The notes below the pieces were generated by a model that saw only the letters and a program-made list of their open reading frames with translations, searched no databases and was not told the origin of the DNA. The translations under genes were made by a program, and so were the position numbers. 64,000 bases of DNA from DAIDKA01 sp963708865 (GTDB taxonomy: Bacteria > Pseudomonadota > Gammaproteobacteria > Steroidobacterales > Steroidobacteraceae), in assembly GCA_963708865.1 (NCBI GenBank), contig CAVPUC010000009.1:62001-126000 (forward strand), given 5' to 3'. This document shows, piece after piece, positions 53,486 to 63,437 of this stretch (the stretch's first letter is position 1; the number at the start of each line of letters is the position of its first letter).

Positions 53486-53947
53486 TATTCTTTGACTCCA
53501 GCACCGTGTCGCGAATGTTGCCTTGCGCAAGCTGTGTGAGGGGCTGCGCGAACGGCAATTGGGTTTCCGAACCAGCATGGTGCAGTCGCACACCTTGCGG
53601 TCCGTTGCTGAGCGAGGCGGCCGCCTTGCGCCGGAGCGCTCACCGGGCCACCAAAGGTTCGTCGACCCGCCTGACCGCAGGGCCGTGCAGCCAGGCGTGG
53701 CCGCGACCGTGGCTGCGGCGTACAGGCGAGGCGGTTTGCATGAAAACTATTCAATTGCGATGCCCACGGCTGCATTGAACTCTCTGCATGAGCGCCACAT
53801 TGCTGATTTATTTAAAAAGTGATCAAAAAACGGCGCCTGAAATCAAATCGACACAGAACCGACAAAAAATGTGCAAGGCAAAAATAACCCTCGACTTGCG
53901 CACCAAGTCTTTCCCCAACTCTTTGCTGTCACGAAGGACGGTTGATC
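53486..53947. other. intergenic region before the TonB receptor gene
   Basis: The first 300 bases have a short plus-strand frame (53523-53822) with composition unlike known proteins; I do not call it a gene. Bases 53800-53900 are AT-richer than the rest and may hold the receptor's promoter. A GAAGGA site lies about 10 nt before the receptor ATG. Confidence 0.4.
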
Positions 53948-56444
53948 ATGCAAAAACTGATCGCCAATCTGCTGGCGCTGCCTTTACCTATGATCGCCCT
54001 TTCCGCATACGCGGCCGAGGCGACGCCGACCGGCGGCGATGCGACGCAGACTGTCGCACCCGCAACGGCCGCCACGGCGCCGAATCCCTCGAGCACGTCG
54101 AACACGACGACCAGCAATGAGACGCAGCGTGGGCAGGAGCAGCTGGCTGAAGTGATGGTGCAGGCCAAGAGGCTGAGCTTGGGCGGTGGCCTGATGTCGA
54201 TCCAGGACGCACCGAAGGCCGTGTCGACGATCACGCGTGAGTCGATCCTTCAGGCACCGCCGGGCGCGACCTACGCGCAGATGATCCAGAGCATTCCCGG
54301 CGTGCTGGCGATCACGGACGATGTGACCGGACTCAACGACGCCAATTACCAGATACGCGGCTTCACCAACGACGAAATCGGCGTGATGGTGAACGGTGCA
54401 CCGATCAATGACAGCGGCAACTATCGGGTCTATCCGACCGAGTACGGCGATACCGAGAACTACAGTGACATCACCGTGCTGCAGGGCTACCCGGATGTGG
54501 ACCAGCCGGTTGCGGGTGCGGCGGGCGGCACCATCGCCTGGGCGACCATCGATCCTTCGCACACCCCGCAGCTCGACTTGAGCCTGTCCGGTGGCAGCTA
54601 TGCCTACAACCGGGAATTTGTGCGGGCGCAGACCGGTGACACCGGCCCGGCACGATCCTGGCTGTCGTACTCGGACAACGCAGTGAACAACTGGCGTGGC
54701 GAGGGCAATGCCCATGTCGAGAAGGTGGACGGCAAGACTGTCTGGGAGATCAGCGACGGCAATTCGATCTCGGGCTCGTTCCAGTACAACCATGAGATGA
54801 AGTACGCCTACAACACCGAATCGAAGGTGCAGGCCAACACCAACTACTTCCAGAGCTACGACACGACGCTGGCCACACCGACGGATACGTATTACTGGCG
54901 GCTGCACACCAATCCGTTCGACAGCTACCTGGTGAGTCTCGATGGCGAGTTCCGCCTCACGGGCACGACCCGCCTGTCGGTCGTGCCGTATTTCCAATAT
55001 GGCGGCGGCGGCGGCGGGGGTGGCGTGACCTTCACCGAAAGCACATCGGCGAGCAACTTCGGCCGGTACGCTTACACCAACCAGGATGTCGACAACAATG
55101 GCACGGTGGGCGGCAAGGCGCTGGTTTACGATCTGTCCAAGACCTTCACCTACCGGCCAGGCGTCATCGCCAAGGTGATCCAGCAGCTGGGTCGGGACGA
55201 CAGCCTGGAATTGGGGTTCTGGGTCGATCAGCCGCGCGAGTCCCAGAGCGAGCCGTTCACCGGCACCATCGCTGGCGCCCCCGTCGACATCTGGCAGGAC
55301 AGTCCCTCCAAGCTGATCGACTATTCGCCGGATGGCGGCCCGCAGTACCTCTACTATGAGTACACGCGAGACGTCGTTGCGGCGAGGATTCCTCCAGGAT
55401 ACCTGGACCCCGACCAATCAGCTGACGCTGACGGCGGGCGTCGCCTATACCTGGGTGCTGCGCAAGGGTTTTGACTACGAGTACTACGGGGCGACCGCAG
55501 GGCCGAGCTACGATCAGCAGTTCGGCGGCCCGGCCCGGGACACCTATCACGGGACGACGCCGACCGCCGGCATCAAGTTCCAGCTGAATGATCAGAACCA
55601 GTTCTACGCAGGCTATGGTCGCACCTTCCGGGCCCCGATCAATGGGGCGGTGATGCAGAACGCCGCCGTACTGGACTACTACGAGAGCAACCCAAGCGAG
55701 GTGGCGTTCAGCAAGATCACGCCGGCGCAGCTGGCGGCTATCGGCACCAACAAGCCGGAAGTCGCGGATACCATCGATCTGGGCTGGCGTTACTATACGA
55801 ACTGGCTCTCGGCGAGCGTCGATGCCTACGCTTCGAATCTGAAGAACAAGCAGCTCTCGGGCTACGATAACGCCTCCAGCGAGACGGTCTATCTGTCGGT
55901 GCCGGAATTGCACCAGCGAGGCGTCAACGCCGAATCAAGCTTCAAGCTTATCGACAATTATCTGACGGTCTACGGCTCGTACGCCTATACGAAGTCGACC
56001 TTCGCCGCAGATCTCGACACCATCGGTGACGGCTATTATCCGGTCAACGGCAAGACGTTCCTGGATACCCCGAAGAACACAGCGTACCTGCGCCTCGCCT
56101 ACGACCACGGACCGCTCTGGGCAAATTTCGATGCGCAGTATCGCGGCTCGTTCTGGGCCGACTGGATGAATACGGAAAGCGCCGGCGGCTATACAACCCT
56201 GGGCTTCAACGCGGGTTGGCGCCTGCCCGACTTCGTACCCGGGCTCAAGAATGCGGAACTCAAGATCAATATCTTCAACCTGACGGATAAGCATGCTTTG
56301 ACCTTCGACAGCGTCACGACTCTGCTGGCCCAACGGGGTGCCCTGGATCCGCATACGGGCGCCGCTCTGTATGCGGCCGGGGCGTACTACAACCTGCTTG
56401 AGCCGCGCTCTTACATGCTCACACTCAGCGCGTCGCTCTTCTGA
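53948..56444 (+). CDS. TonB-dependent outer-membrane receptor, one frameshift
   Basis: The protein has a signal peptide (residues 1-22), a Thr/Ala/Ser-rich linker, a TonB-box-like E-V-M-V-Q-A-K, a plug domain (S-I-P-G-V-L-A-I, Y-Q-I-R-G-F) and a barrel ending with Phe. An extra base near 55389 breaks the frame; without it A-R-F-L-Q-D-T-W-T-P is read and the length is 831 residues. An eight-Gly run occurs in the barrel. It has no N-terminal signalling domain, so it is unlikely to be a FecR partner. The ligand is unknown. Confidence 0.85.
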
Positions 56445-56453
56445 TCACGCCGT

Positions 56454-57353
56454 TTAGCTGCCCAACGCGCCATTCAGAATCGCGGCCAGCCGTACGCCGG
56501 CTTTCTCCAGCTGGCCGGCGGCTGTGTCGCGGGCGATTTTGTCGTAACCGGTTGGCAGGCTGATGGGCGATGGGTCCGGAGCGCATCCGGGCTTCGACCC
56601 GATCGTGTAGACCACATTCTTGGCAATATCGAAACCTTCCATCGCCCAAGTCTGCGGATCGCCTTTTTCCCACGCGGTCTTATTCTCGGGCGTGATGCGC
56701 CGCACGAGCGCATCGGCGGCGGCCTGCGGATCCTCGGGAAGACCCTGGATGACCCCCGTATCCCAGTAGCTGTGGAAGTTGACCGCGCGCGGGCCGCCGA
56801 GACTCACGAGCACGCAGTTGCCGCCCTTGTCATGGTTGTCCGAGACATGCAGCGGCTGATGCATGTCGCCGACGAAGTGGAGCAGGAACTTCAGTGCCAA
56901 CAGGCGCTCCGGTGCCTGTGTCGCGACATCGGCGAGTTCCTTGGTGAATTCCATAACCTTGTTCACGATACAATCTTGCGCGGGCCCCTGGGACGCGGGG
57001 TTGGCGGCGGGAAACCCGAAACAGGCCGACTGCAGATCAGGATGTTCGAGCTCGATGTCCACGAAATGCCAGCCGCCCGTTTCCGGATGCCCGCTGCGAT
57101 AGCGGTCAGCCCAAATGGCCTCAGCCAGCATGTCGTGGGGGGTCAGGGGATCCTGGTCGGCCGCCAGCATTTGGTCGACCTTCTCGCGCACTTGGGGCGT
57201 CAAATAGCCGCGAGCGATTGCGGCGACGATCTCATGGCCTTCGACGCCCCAGGCGAGAGCGCCCACAGGGAAGTGCAGTGCCACTGTTGCGGCGATTGGC
57301 AGAAGACACCTTCTCAAAAGTATCTTGTGGGCGCGTGCTGCACTTAGGTTCAT
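56454..57353 (-). CDS. S1/P1-family nuclease
   Basis: The 299-residue exported nuclease has a signal peptide ending A-L-A before W35, which is the mature N-terminal Trp ligand in this family, followed by G-V-E-G-H40. Other zinc ligands lie in T-P-H-D, H-F-V-D, H-F-V-G-D-M-H-Q-P-L-H and N-H-D-K-G-G-N. These enzymes cut single-stranded DNA or RNA and can release 5'-nucleotides or dephosphorylate 3' ends. ATG 57353 is chosen over 57536 because it begins the signal peptide. It lies downstream of the cdd group and could supply nucleotides for salvage; this is inference. Confidence 0.9.
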   Translation of the reverse strand: MNLSAARAHKILLRRCLLPIAATVALHFPVGALAWGVEGHEIVAAIARGYLTPQVREKVDQMLAADQDPLTPHDMLAEAIWADRYRSGHPETGGWHFVDIELEHPDLQSACFGFPAANPASQGPAQDCIVNKVMEFTKELADVATQAPERLLALKFLLHFVGDMHQPLHVSDNHDKGGNCVLVSLGGPRAVNFHSYWDTGVIQGLPEDPQAAADALVRRITPENKTAWEKGDPQTWAMEGFDIAKNVVYTIGSKPGCAPDPSPISLPTGYDKIARDTAAGQLEKAGVRLAAILNGALGS

Positions 57354-57532
57354 AGCGTTTGGCTTTCGTCGGGCTTTGGTGGCCACCATTTTATGCCAAG
57401 CTGGGCTTCTGCCTTCAGTTCCTCGCGGACGGCTTTGGATGTTCGGGCGACGGATCTGCGGTCGATCAGGGGCGCCGGTTGCCCGCGTGCATACGGCCAT
57501 GCCTATCGGACATACCGGGGCAACAAGCCCGG

Positions 57533-57928
57533 TCACCCGCGCGCAAACGCTCCCGGTAACAGTGCGGCCATCTCGTGCTGCGCGACCGCGCCGTGCAGAT
57601 TGGCCTGGATCACGATCAATTCCGGGCCGCCAAGCTCCATCATCACCTGGCGGCAGGCGCCGCAGGGAGACAGCGGTTCATCGGTGTCGCCAATGACCGC
57701 CAGATGCGTGAACTCGCCTGGTAAGCATCCCTCTGCAATGGCCAAGAACAACGCGACGCGCTCCGCGCATATGGTCAGACCGTACGATCCATTCTCGATA
57801 TTGCAGCCCCGGAAAACTCGACCGCCGCGCGTGAGCACGGCGGCGCCCACTCGAAAAGCAGAATAAGGGGCGTACGCCCGATCGCGCGCTTCACGAGCCT
57901 CACGGATCAGCGCTTCGACATCAGTCAT
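57533..57928 (-). CDS. cdd: cytidine deaminase
   Basis: The 131-residue tetrameric-type deaminase converts cytidine and deoxycytidine to the uridines. Zinc ligands and the catalytic Glu appear as C54-A-E56 and C89-G-A-C92. N43-I-E-N46-G-S-Y-G marks the ribose site. It is 3 nt from the nucleoside permease gene on the same strand and is presumably in one operon with it. Confidence 0.95.
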   Translation of the reverse strand: MTDVEALIREAREARDRAYAPYSAFRVGAAVLTRGGRVFRGCNIENGSYGLTICAERVALFLAIAEGCLPGEFTHLAVIGDTDEPLSPCGACRQVMMELGGPELIVIQANLHGAVAQHEMAALLPGAFARG

Positions 57929-57931
57929 GGA

Positions 57932-59206
57932 TTATCCCGGCCCGATCAGTGCACCGGCGATGGTCGCGCTCGCCAGGTTCGACAACGATGCAGCCGCCAC
58001 CACGCGCAGACCGTAGCGCGCGACTTCGGCCCGCAGACCCGGGGCCAGGGCCCCGAAACCGCCGGCAAGGATAGCGATGGAAGAGAAGTTGGCAAAACCG
58101 CACAGCGCGAACGTGACAATCACAATCGTCTTGTGATCGAGCACCGGTAGGCCGGTCGCCCCGGCAGTATGGGCTGCGAGGTACGGGGCCAAGGAGGTGT
58201 AGGCCACAAATTCGTTCAGCATGAGCTTTTGGCCGATGAGATTGCCGGCGATCCCCGCCTGACTCCAGGGTACGCCGATCAACCAGGCGAGCGGGGCGAA
58301 GGCATGCCCCATGAGCGTATCGAGATTGAGGGTCGGACGCCCGAACCAGCCCATCACGCCGCCGACGATACCATTGAGCAAGGCGATCAGGCCGATGAAA
58401 GCGATCAGCATCGCACCGACATTGACCGCAACCCGCAGTCCGAGGGCGGCGCCCGCCGCAGCCGCATCGATGACATTCGCCGAGGGACGCTCCTCGAAAT
58501 TCAGATTTTCGACCCGGACCGTGCTGGGCTCGGTACTGGGACACAGTAGCTTCGCGAACAGCAGCCCTCCTGGAATCGCCATGAACGAGGCGGCCAGCAG
58601 GTATTCCAATCGCACGCCAAGGCTCGCATATCCGGCAAGGGTGGAACCGGCGACGGCCGCCATGCCGCTGCTCATGATCGCAAAGAACTCAGGTCCGCGC
58701 AGCTGGCTCGCAAAAGGTCTGAGCGCCACCGGCATCTCGCTTTGACCGAGAAAGATAGTGGTTACCGCTGAAAATGATTCAAGCTTGCTCACACCAATAG
58801 CTTTTTGAAAAATCACCCCCAGGCCGATCACGATCCAGCGCATCACGCCCAGGTGGTACAGCACCGCGATCAGGGCGGATACGAAGATGATGATAGGCAG
58901 TACTCGGAATGCGAACACAAAGCTGGTATCGCCAAACAGGTCGTGCATGCGTGGGCTGACCAGGGCGCCAAAGACAAATTCCATGCCCTGGTTGCCATAG
59001 TCGATCACATGATTGACGGCCGTGGCGGCGGCAGCTAAGGCGATTCGACCCCAGCGCACGAATAGCACCAGTGCGCCGATGGCAATCTGTAGCGCCAATG
59101 CGGACAGCACCACGCGCGGCCGAATGGCGCGCCGATTCTCCGACAACAGGATGGCGATTGCGACCAGCGCGGCAAGCCCGGCTGCCCCTCGTAGGAGGTC
59201 GCTCAT
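57932..59206 (-). CDS. CNT-family concentrative nucleoside permease (NupC-like)
   Basis: The 424-residue transporter has an N-terminal group of spans, then the CNT gate and core patterns: F-L-G-Q-S-E-M-P, V-A-G-S-T-L-A-G-Y-A, and N-E-F-V-A-Y, followed by I-V-T-F-A-L-C-G-F-A-N-F-S-S-I-A. It would bring nucleosides in with Na+ or H+. It can start at ATG 59206. The reading frame however continues upstream without a stop to 59713 into the dioxygenase C-terminus, so a fused product is possible. It precedes cdd by 3 nt. Confidence 0.9.
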   Translation of the reverse strand: MSDLLRGAAGLAALVAIAILLSENRRAIRPRVVLSALALQIAIGALVLFVRWGRIALAAAATAVNHVIDYGNQGMEFVFGALVSPRMHDLFGDTSFVFAFRVLPIIIFVSALIAVLYHLGVMRWIVIGLGVIFQKAIGVSKLESFSAVTTIFLGQSEMPVALRPFASQLRGPEFFAIMSSGMAAVAGSTLAGYASLGVRLEYLLAASFMAIPGGLLFAKLLCPSTEPSTVRVENLNFEERPSANVIDAAAAGAALGLRVAVNVGAMLIAFIGLIALLNGIVGGVMGWFGRPTLNLDTLMGHAFAPLAWLIGVPWSQAGIAGNLIGQKLMLNEFVAYTSLAPYLAAHTAGATGLPVLDHKTIVIVTFALCGFANFSSIAILAGGFGALAPGLRAEVARYGLRVVAAASLSNLASATIAGALIGPG

Positions 59207-60155
59207 ACTGACTCTGTCTTTGCCGATGGCTGCGATGTGCTGGCTGTTCAGTAAGCCGATCTCCCGCAGCCGTTGTTCCAGAAACTCCCCCGCCGTGATA
59301 TCGGCATACTTTGCGCCCGCTCCGATGCAGGACTTCATGCAGGTCAATACCACATCCGAATTGGGATGCATGAAGAATGGCATGGAATAGCGGCTACGAT
59401 CGGTGCTGGTTGGGTTCACAACGCGATGGGTGGTCGCGGGAATCACATCGTTGGTCATGCGCGCCAACATGTCGCCCGCATCCACGATCAGATCATCCGA
59501 CTCGCTTGGAACGGGTAGCCAACGACCGTCGCGATCGAGGATCTCCAGGCCGGGTCCTTGCGGGGCTGCAAGGAGCGTAAGGAGATTGATGTCCTCGTGA
59601 GGCGCGGAGCGCAGACTGCCTTCAGGGATATCCGTTGAGATTGGAGGGTAGTGAAGCAGGCGCAGAACGGAATTTTGCTCTGTGAGTAATGGCTCGAAGT
59701 ACCCGCGTGGCAATCCCAGACCCGGCGTCAGTGCCTCGAGAATCAGTCGGCCGGTATCCTGAAGCGCAGCAAAGAGCGCCAGAAATGTCTGTCTGAATCC
59801 GGCGGGCGACTGTGGCCATAAGTTAGCGGGACTCGAGTCCGCGCGATTCGGGGCCTATCTGCCAGAATTCCTTCAGATCCGGCTCTGCACGGTCCCTTGC
59901 GTGCTCTGTGCCGAATGGGGCGTAGCCGCGGGGACCACCGATGTAGTGCCGTTTGGTCGCCTCGGCTTGGGCAAACAAGGCGGCGATCAGACGATAGGCA
60001 TGCTTGAGCAGCGGTGCGGGCACCGGGTGGTCTCGCAGTACGATGAACCCATAATCCTGCAGGCCGCGCACGAGCGCGTCCGTGAACGCTTCGCGCCTGC
60101 CGGGTTGTCCGTGCGTGTAGTCTGCGAAGTGAAGTTCCGGAATCCGCCGCTCCAT
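59207..60155 (-). CDS. IPNS-like 2OG-Fe(II) dioxygenase, one frameshift, no stop before NupC
   Basis: The N-terminal DIOX_N-type part (P-E-L-H-F-A-D-Y, G-F-I-V-L-R-D-H) is followed, after an extra C in a CCC run near 59827, by N-L-W-P, L-R-L-L-H-Y-P-P, the iron ligands H-E-D and T-T-H-R, and the 2OG-binding R-Y-S. The region resembles isopenicillin N synthase and thymine 7-hydroxylase-type enzymes. Its canonical end R-L-R-E-I-G-L is reached near 59252 but no stop follows; the frame runs into NupC. A lost stop through an indel or a real fusion is possible. Context suggests pyrimidine nucleoside or base hydroxylation. Confidence 0.8.
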
Positions 60156-60942
60156 ATTTCGTGCCGCCCCTTTTTCAAAACGACTTCAACGGGTGCCATT
60201 TTCTAGCACGTGATACGCCCGCCGTTGGCGCTTTCTTGGAGTCAGCGCGAGCGGGTTGCGTCAATGAACCGGGCGGGCCAGCGGCCGCTTTACGGGCTAA
60301 ACACAGGGGCTATTTACAGACTAATACACTGTTTTTACTGTAATTGCTGTTGAAGCGCTCAAACAATTCGCGGCCTTTTTGACAAGCTCGGGCCTCGCAG
60401 TCGGACGTGATCCTAGATGACATTCGCTACCTTCAGAGGGCTGCCACGGCGCAGCCGGTAAAAGTACGGGACACAGGCATCGAGGCCGGCGAACAGCCGC
60501 CGAAGAAAACCGTCATTCGATGGCCGCTCAGATCGAACATTTGCCCTCGTGGGTGGGCGGTTGAGAGGGCCCTTACCTCGGGTAATGCGGCAGCAGGATC
60601 GCGAAGCCCGATGGTCGCTGTGGCGACGGCGTCGCGGTGTGGATCCAGTGCATTGTTGAGCGTCTTTGCGCTCCTGGCGCACGAGCGTCAGCTCCTGGTC
60701 GTCTCTCGTCGGCGCGTGAAGCCATCGAACGTACCGAAGAACCCGCGCTACGCTGGTTGCGAATGTCCTCACAGGAAACCGGGGATGAACCCGCCATCGC
60801 CTTTGCGTTAACCAGCCCGAATAACACCCACGAGCGATAGGAATCCGGAATTGCTATGCGCCTCGGTACCCACGCATTTGGTAGACTTAGAATATTGGGA
60901 GTGCACCGAATCGTTCTTTCGCGGCCGTTGACACTCGGAGCA
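60156..60942. other. intergenic region with AT-rich inverted repeat; no clear gene
   Basis: An AT-rich patch near 60310-60345 holds TTACAG and its complement CTGTAA 18 nt apart and may be a promoter/operator for the divergent dioxygenase operon. Several overlapping frames between 60407 and 60840 lack recognisable motifs, so I call no gene there. An SDR start site follows with a GGAG at about 60930. Confidence 0.4.
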
Positions 60943-61743
60943 ATGACGATGGACTTAGGTCTCAAGGGCAAGCGCGCACTGGTGAGTGGCTCGACGGCCG
61001 GAATTGGTCTTGCTGCTGCGACCGCCCTCGCCGCGGAAGGGTGCGAAGTGATCGTCAATGGCCGCACCCAATCACGCGTGGAGCAAGCACTAGAGCGACT
61101 GCGGGCCGAAGTGCCGGGTGCCCACGTCACGGGGATTGCGGTAGATCTGGCCTCCGCGGAAGGCTGCCGGGAGTTATTCCGCCAGTTGCCGGACGTGGAT
61201 GTCCTAGTCAATAACTTAGGCATATTCGAGCCAAAGGCCTTCGAAGCGATTTCGGACGCCGATTGGCTTCGGTTCTTCGAAGTCAACGTGCTCAGCGGCG
61301 TGCGCTTGTCACGCCAATATATTCCTGGCATGCGCCTGCGCAATTGGGGGCGGGTGGTTTTCGTCTCGAGCGAGTCCGCATTGCAGATCCCCGCCGAGAT
61401 GATTCACTATGGTATGACCAAGACGGCGCAACTGGCTGTCGCGCGGGGATTGGCGGAAACCCTCGCAGGCACTGGTGTGACGGTGAACGCCGTGCTGCCA
61501 GGCCCCACCTCCTCTGAGGGCGTCGGCGACTTTGTCGCGCGCCTGGCACAATCCGGCAACGTCGATGCGGCGACAGTTGAAAAGGAATTCTTTGCCACGG
61601 CGAGGCCGTCATCGCTGATCCGACGCTTCGCAACCGTGCAAGAAGTGGCGGCGATGATCGTCTACATCTGCAGCGCGCGAGCATCGGCGACTACCGGCGC
61701 GGCGTTACGCGTGGATGGCGGAGTTGTGCGATCCATCGCCTGA
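60943..61743 (+). CDS. short-chain dehydrogenase/reductase
   Basis: The 266-residue NAD(P)-dependent oxidoreductase has the cofactor motif G-S-T-A-G-I-G (16-22), N-N-L-G, catalytic Ser in V-S-S-E-S-A, and the Y156-G-M-T-K160 pair. The C-terminus ends with the D-G-G-V motif seen in SDRs. I chose ATG 60943 because GGAG lies about 5 nt upstream; ATG 60949 is also possible, and a longer reading from 60856 is not supported. The substrate is unknown. Confidence 0.92.
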   Translation: MTMDLGLKGKRALVSGSTAGIGLAAATALAAEGCEVIVNGRTQSRVEQALERLRAEVPGAHVTGIAVDLASAEGCRELFRQLPDVDVLVNNLGIFEPKAFEAISDADWLRFFEVNVLSGVRLSRQYIPGMRLRNWGRVVFVSSESALQIPAEMIHYGMTKTAQLAVARGLAETLAGTGVTVNAVLPGPTSSEGVGDFVARLAQSGNVDAATVEKEFFATARPSSLIRRFATVQEVAAMIVYICSARASATTGAALRVDGGVVRSIA

Positions 61744-61965
61744 ACGAGCTGCAGAGATAAAGGAATATTCCAGGAGACAGTTGGAATGTTCGCCTCCTGC
61801 AGTTCCGACCATCGAATGTCAGCGGAGTGATTCATTCAGGAATTCGGTGTCAGCGCCGCTGCCGTCGCTTTGTCGTGTGCCCCATTGTGGTGTTTTCAGG
61901 AGCGGGGTGCGGCGGTCAAAGGCATCCGACCGAACTGCGGCACCGCACTTAGCATAGCGGGCCGG

Positions 61966-62400
61966 CTATGCCGCGGCAGCAGGACAAATTACCGACGGCG
62001 TATCTGATGTCGTCTCGGTAGACGGCTCCAACCGGGGCTGTGCTGTCGAGTCGGTCATCATTTCGGCTTGCAGCAATGCTGCCACTATTGGTGGCGCGAA
62101 CTCGCACCATTCGATGCCTACACCTTGATCGGTGACGCGTGTGACGTACGCAGTGATCGCGGCCTCGGGCTGTGTCGGCCTCGCATAAGGCGCAAACCCC
62201 ACGTGTACCAAGCTAAATAGCTGGAGTTCGCACTCAACAACAAACGCACCGCTGCGGCTCAGATTCACAATTCGCCCGATGCTTGCCGTTCGCGGGCGCG
62301 TCGACATCATCTCGACAGCCTGATCAATCGAAACCCGTTCTCCCAAGCGATTTTCCATGTGGCGCTCCATGGCAACTATTTTCGGGGCTTTTAATGACAC
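61966..62400 (-). CDS. PilZ-like domain protein
   Basis: The 144-residue protein has E-N-R-L-G-E-R near residues 16-22 and N-L-S-R-S-G-A-F-V near 46-54, the paired motifs of PilZ domains that bind cyclic di-GMP. The R-x-x-x-R part is present only approximately. C-terminal tail is acidic/Ser-Thr-rich. GTG at 62400 or ATG at 62370 could be the start. Lies apart from its neighbours and points toward TetR on the same strand. Confidence 0.75.
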   Translation of the reverse strand: MSLKAPKIVAMERHMENRLGERVSIDQAVEMMSTRPRTASIGRIVNLSRSGAFVVECELQLFSLVHVGFAPYARPTQPEAAITAYVTRVTDQGVGIEWCEFAPPIVAALLQAEMMTDSTAQPRLEPSTETTSDTPSVICPAAAA

Positions 62401-62566
62401 TTTTTGCGCCGTCCGGTCGCTGCGATGTGAGGCGTATCCGGGAGGTCACCGAAACTGCGCTCTCATACGGGCCCTCGCGAACGCGAAGCTGGAGCCATGA
62501 CTGTACAAAATCGTGATTGGCAATCGAACCGCCGCATCGGATTAACGAAACTGTCATCGGAATTGC

Positions 62567-63229
62567 TTAGCTTTTGCGGGGAATTTGCCTTTTACCTCTG
62601 CCGGTAGGCGCAGCCGCCCTGCGCCTTGCTTGTCGTTTATGCGGCGGCGCCGTGCGGCCTTCATGTTGCTCGAAGCCGCTTAGTAGCGCTTCTAGGCCGC
62701 CTTCGAAACTGGCATCGAAGTCGATGATCTTGGATAGATATTCATGCATTGCAGGACTTTGCTCGTAACCGACCCATCCCACCGTGTAGGCCATGATCGA
62801 AGCCTGATAGAGGAGTGCTCGCCGTTCTTCGAGTCCGGAGGAGGTCAAAGGCGCCACGCGAGCCTTAATCGAGTCACTGGGCTTGCCCTGCGGTTGCGCT
62901 GCCAGGCAAAGCCGCGCCGAATCCTTATGACTCAGCATGACCTCGCGTAGGCCACGTGCGAATTCCTTAAGCATCGCACTCCAGCCTTGGACGTGACCCT
63001 CACGCTGCGTCGCCGCGTACATGTAGGTAGCTGCCATCCGAGTGACCAACTCGGCACGATTCTTCACGTGCCAATACAGCGCCGGTGGGTGCACATTTAG
63101 ACGATCGGCCACCGCGCGTACGGTCAGGCCCTCGTAACCGTCTGCGTCCAGTACGGCGAAGGCTGCCTCCATGATGCCGCCAAGATCGATTTTCGATCCG
63201 CTTCGCAGCGGTTTGTCCCCTTTGCGCAT
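62567..63229 (-). CDS. TetR/AcrR-family transcriptional regulator (TetR_C type)
   Basis: The 220-residue regulator has an N-terminal helix-turn-helix (A-D-R-L-N-V-H-P-P-A-L-Y-W-H-V, residues about 40-54) and a TetR_C_1-like C-terminal domain, ending in a basic Arg/Lys-rich tail. Divergent to an MFS transporter gene, with a palindrome between the two that may be its operator. Confidence 0.9.
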   Translation of the reverse strand: MRKGDKPLRSGSKIDLGGIMEAAFAVLDADGYEGLTVRAVADRLNVHPPALYWHVKNRAELVTRMAATYMYAATQREGHVQGWSAMLKEFARGLREVMLSHKDSARLCLAAQPQGKPSDSIKARVAPLTSSGLEERRALLYQASIMAYTVGWVGYEQSPAMHEYLSKIIDFDASFEGGLEALLSGFEQHEGRTAPPHKRQARRRAAAPTGRGKRQIPRKS

Positions 63230-63259
63230 GGTACCCCGAAGATGGGTTGACTATTTACG

Positions 63260-63276
63260 GATGTTAAATGAACATC
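63260..63276. promoter_or_regulatory. candidate TetR-type operator between regulator and MFS genes
   Basis: GATGTT and AACATC form a perfect 6-bp inverted repeat with the 5-nt spacer AAATG, 31 bp upstream of the regulator's ATG in the divergent gap. The site could control both genes. Confidence 0.55.
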
Positions 63277-63437
63277 GGGCCCCACTCACGAGCGAATTTG
63301 GCCGGCGCTTGGCAAGTGGGTGATGCGCGTCTGACAGTCCTCAACCACCGATTCTACAGTTCCACCGCGCGCCGCCGGTGAGAAAGGCAAACGAATCGGC
63401 GTTGCCGACTCGGGGGGATAACAGCTGAGGCGCTTGT

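Noticed and set aside
53523..53822. 99-residue frame before the TonB receptor gene
   Set aside because: No ribosome-binding site, no recognised motif and an unusual composition; not supported as a gene.
54991..55030. Eight-glycine run in the TonB receptor as a phase-variable tract
   Set aside because: It is made of mixed GGC/GGG codons rather than a uniform repeat, so slippage is less likely; the actual frameshift is elsewhere.
60573..61343. 256-residue minus-strand frame
   Set aside because: Mostly antisense to the SDR gene and rich in Arg and Ser, without motifs.
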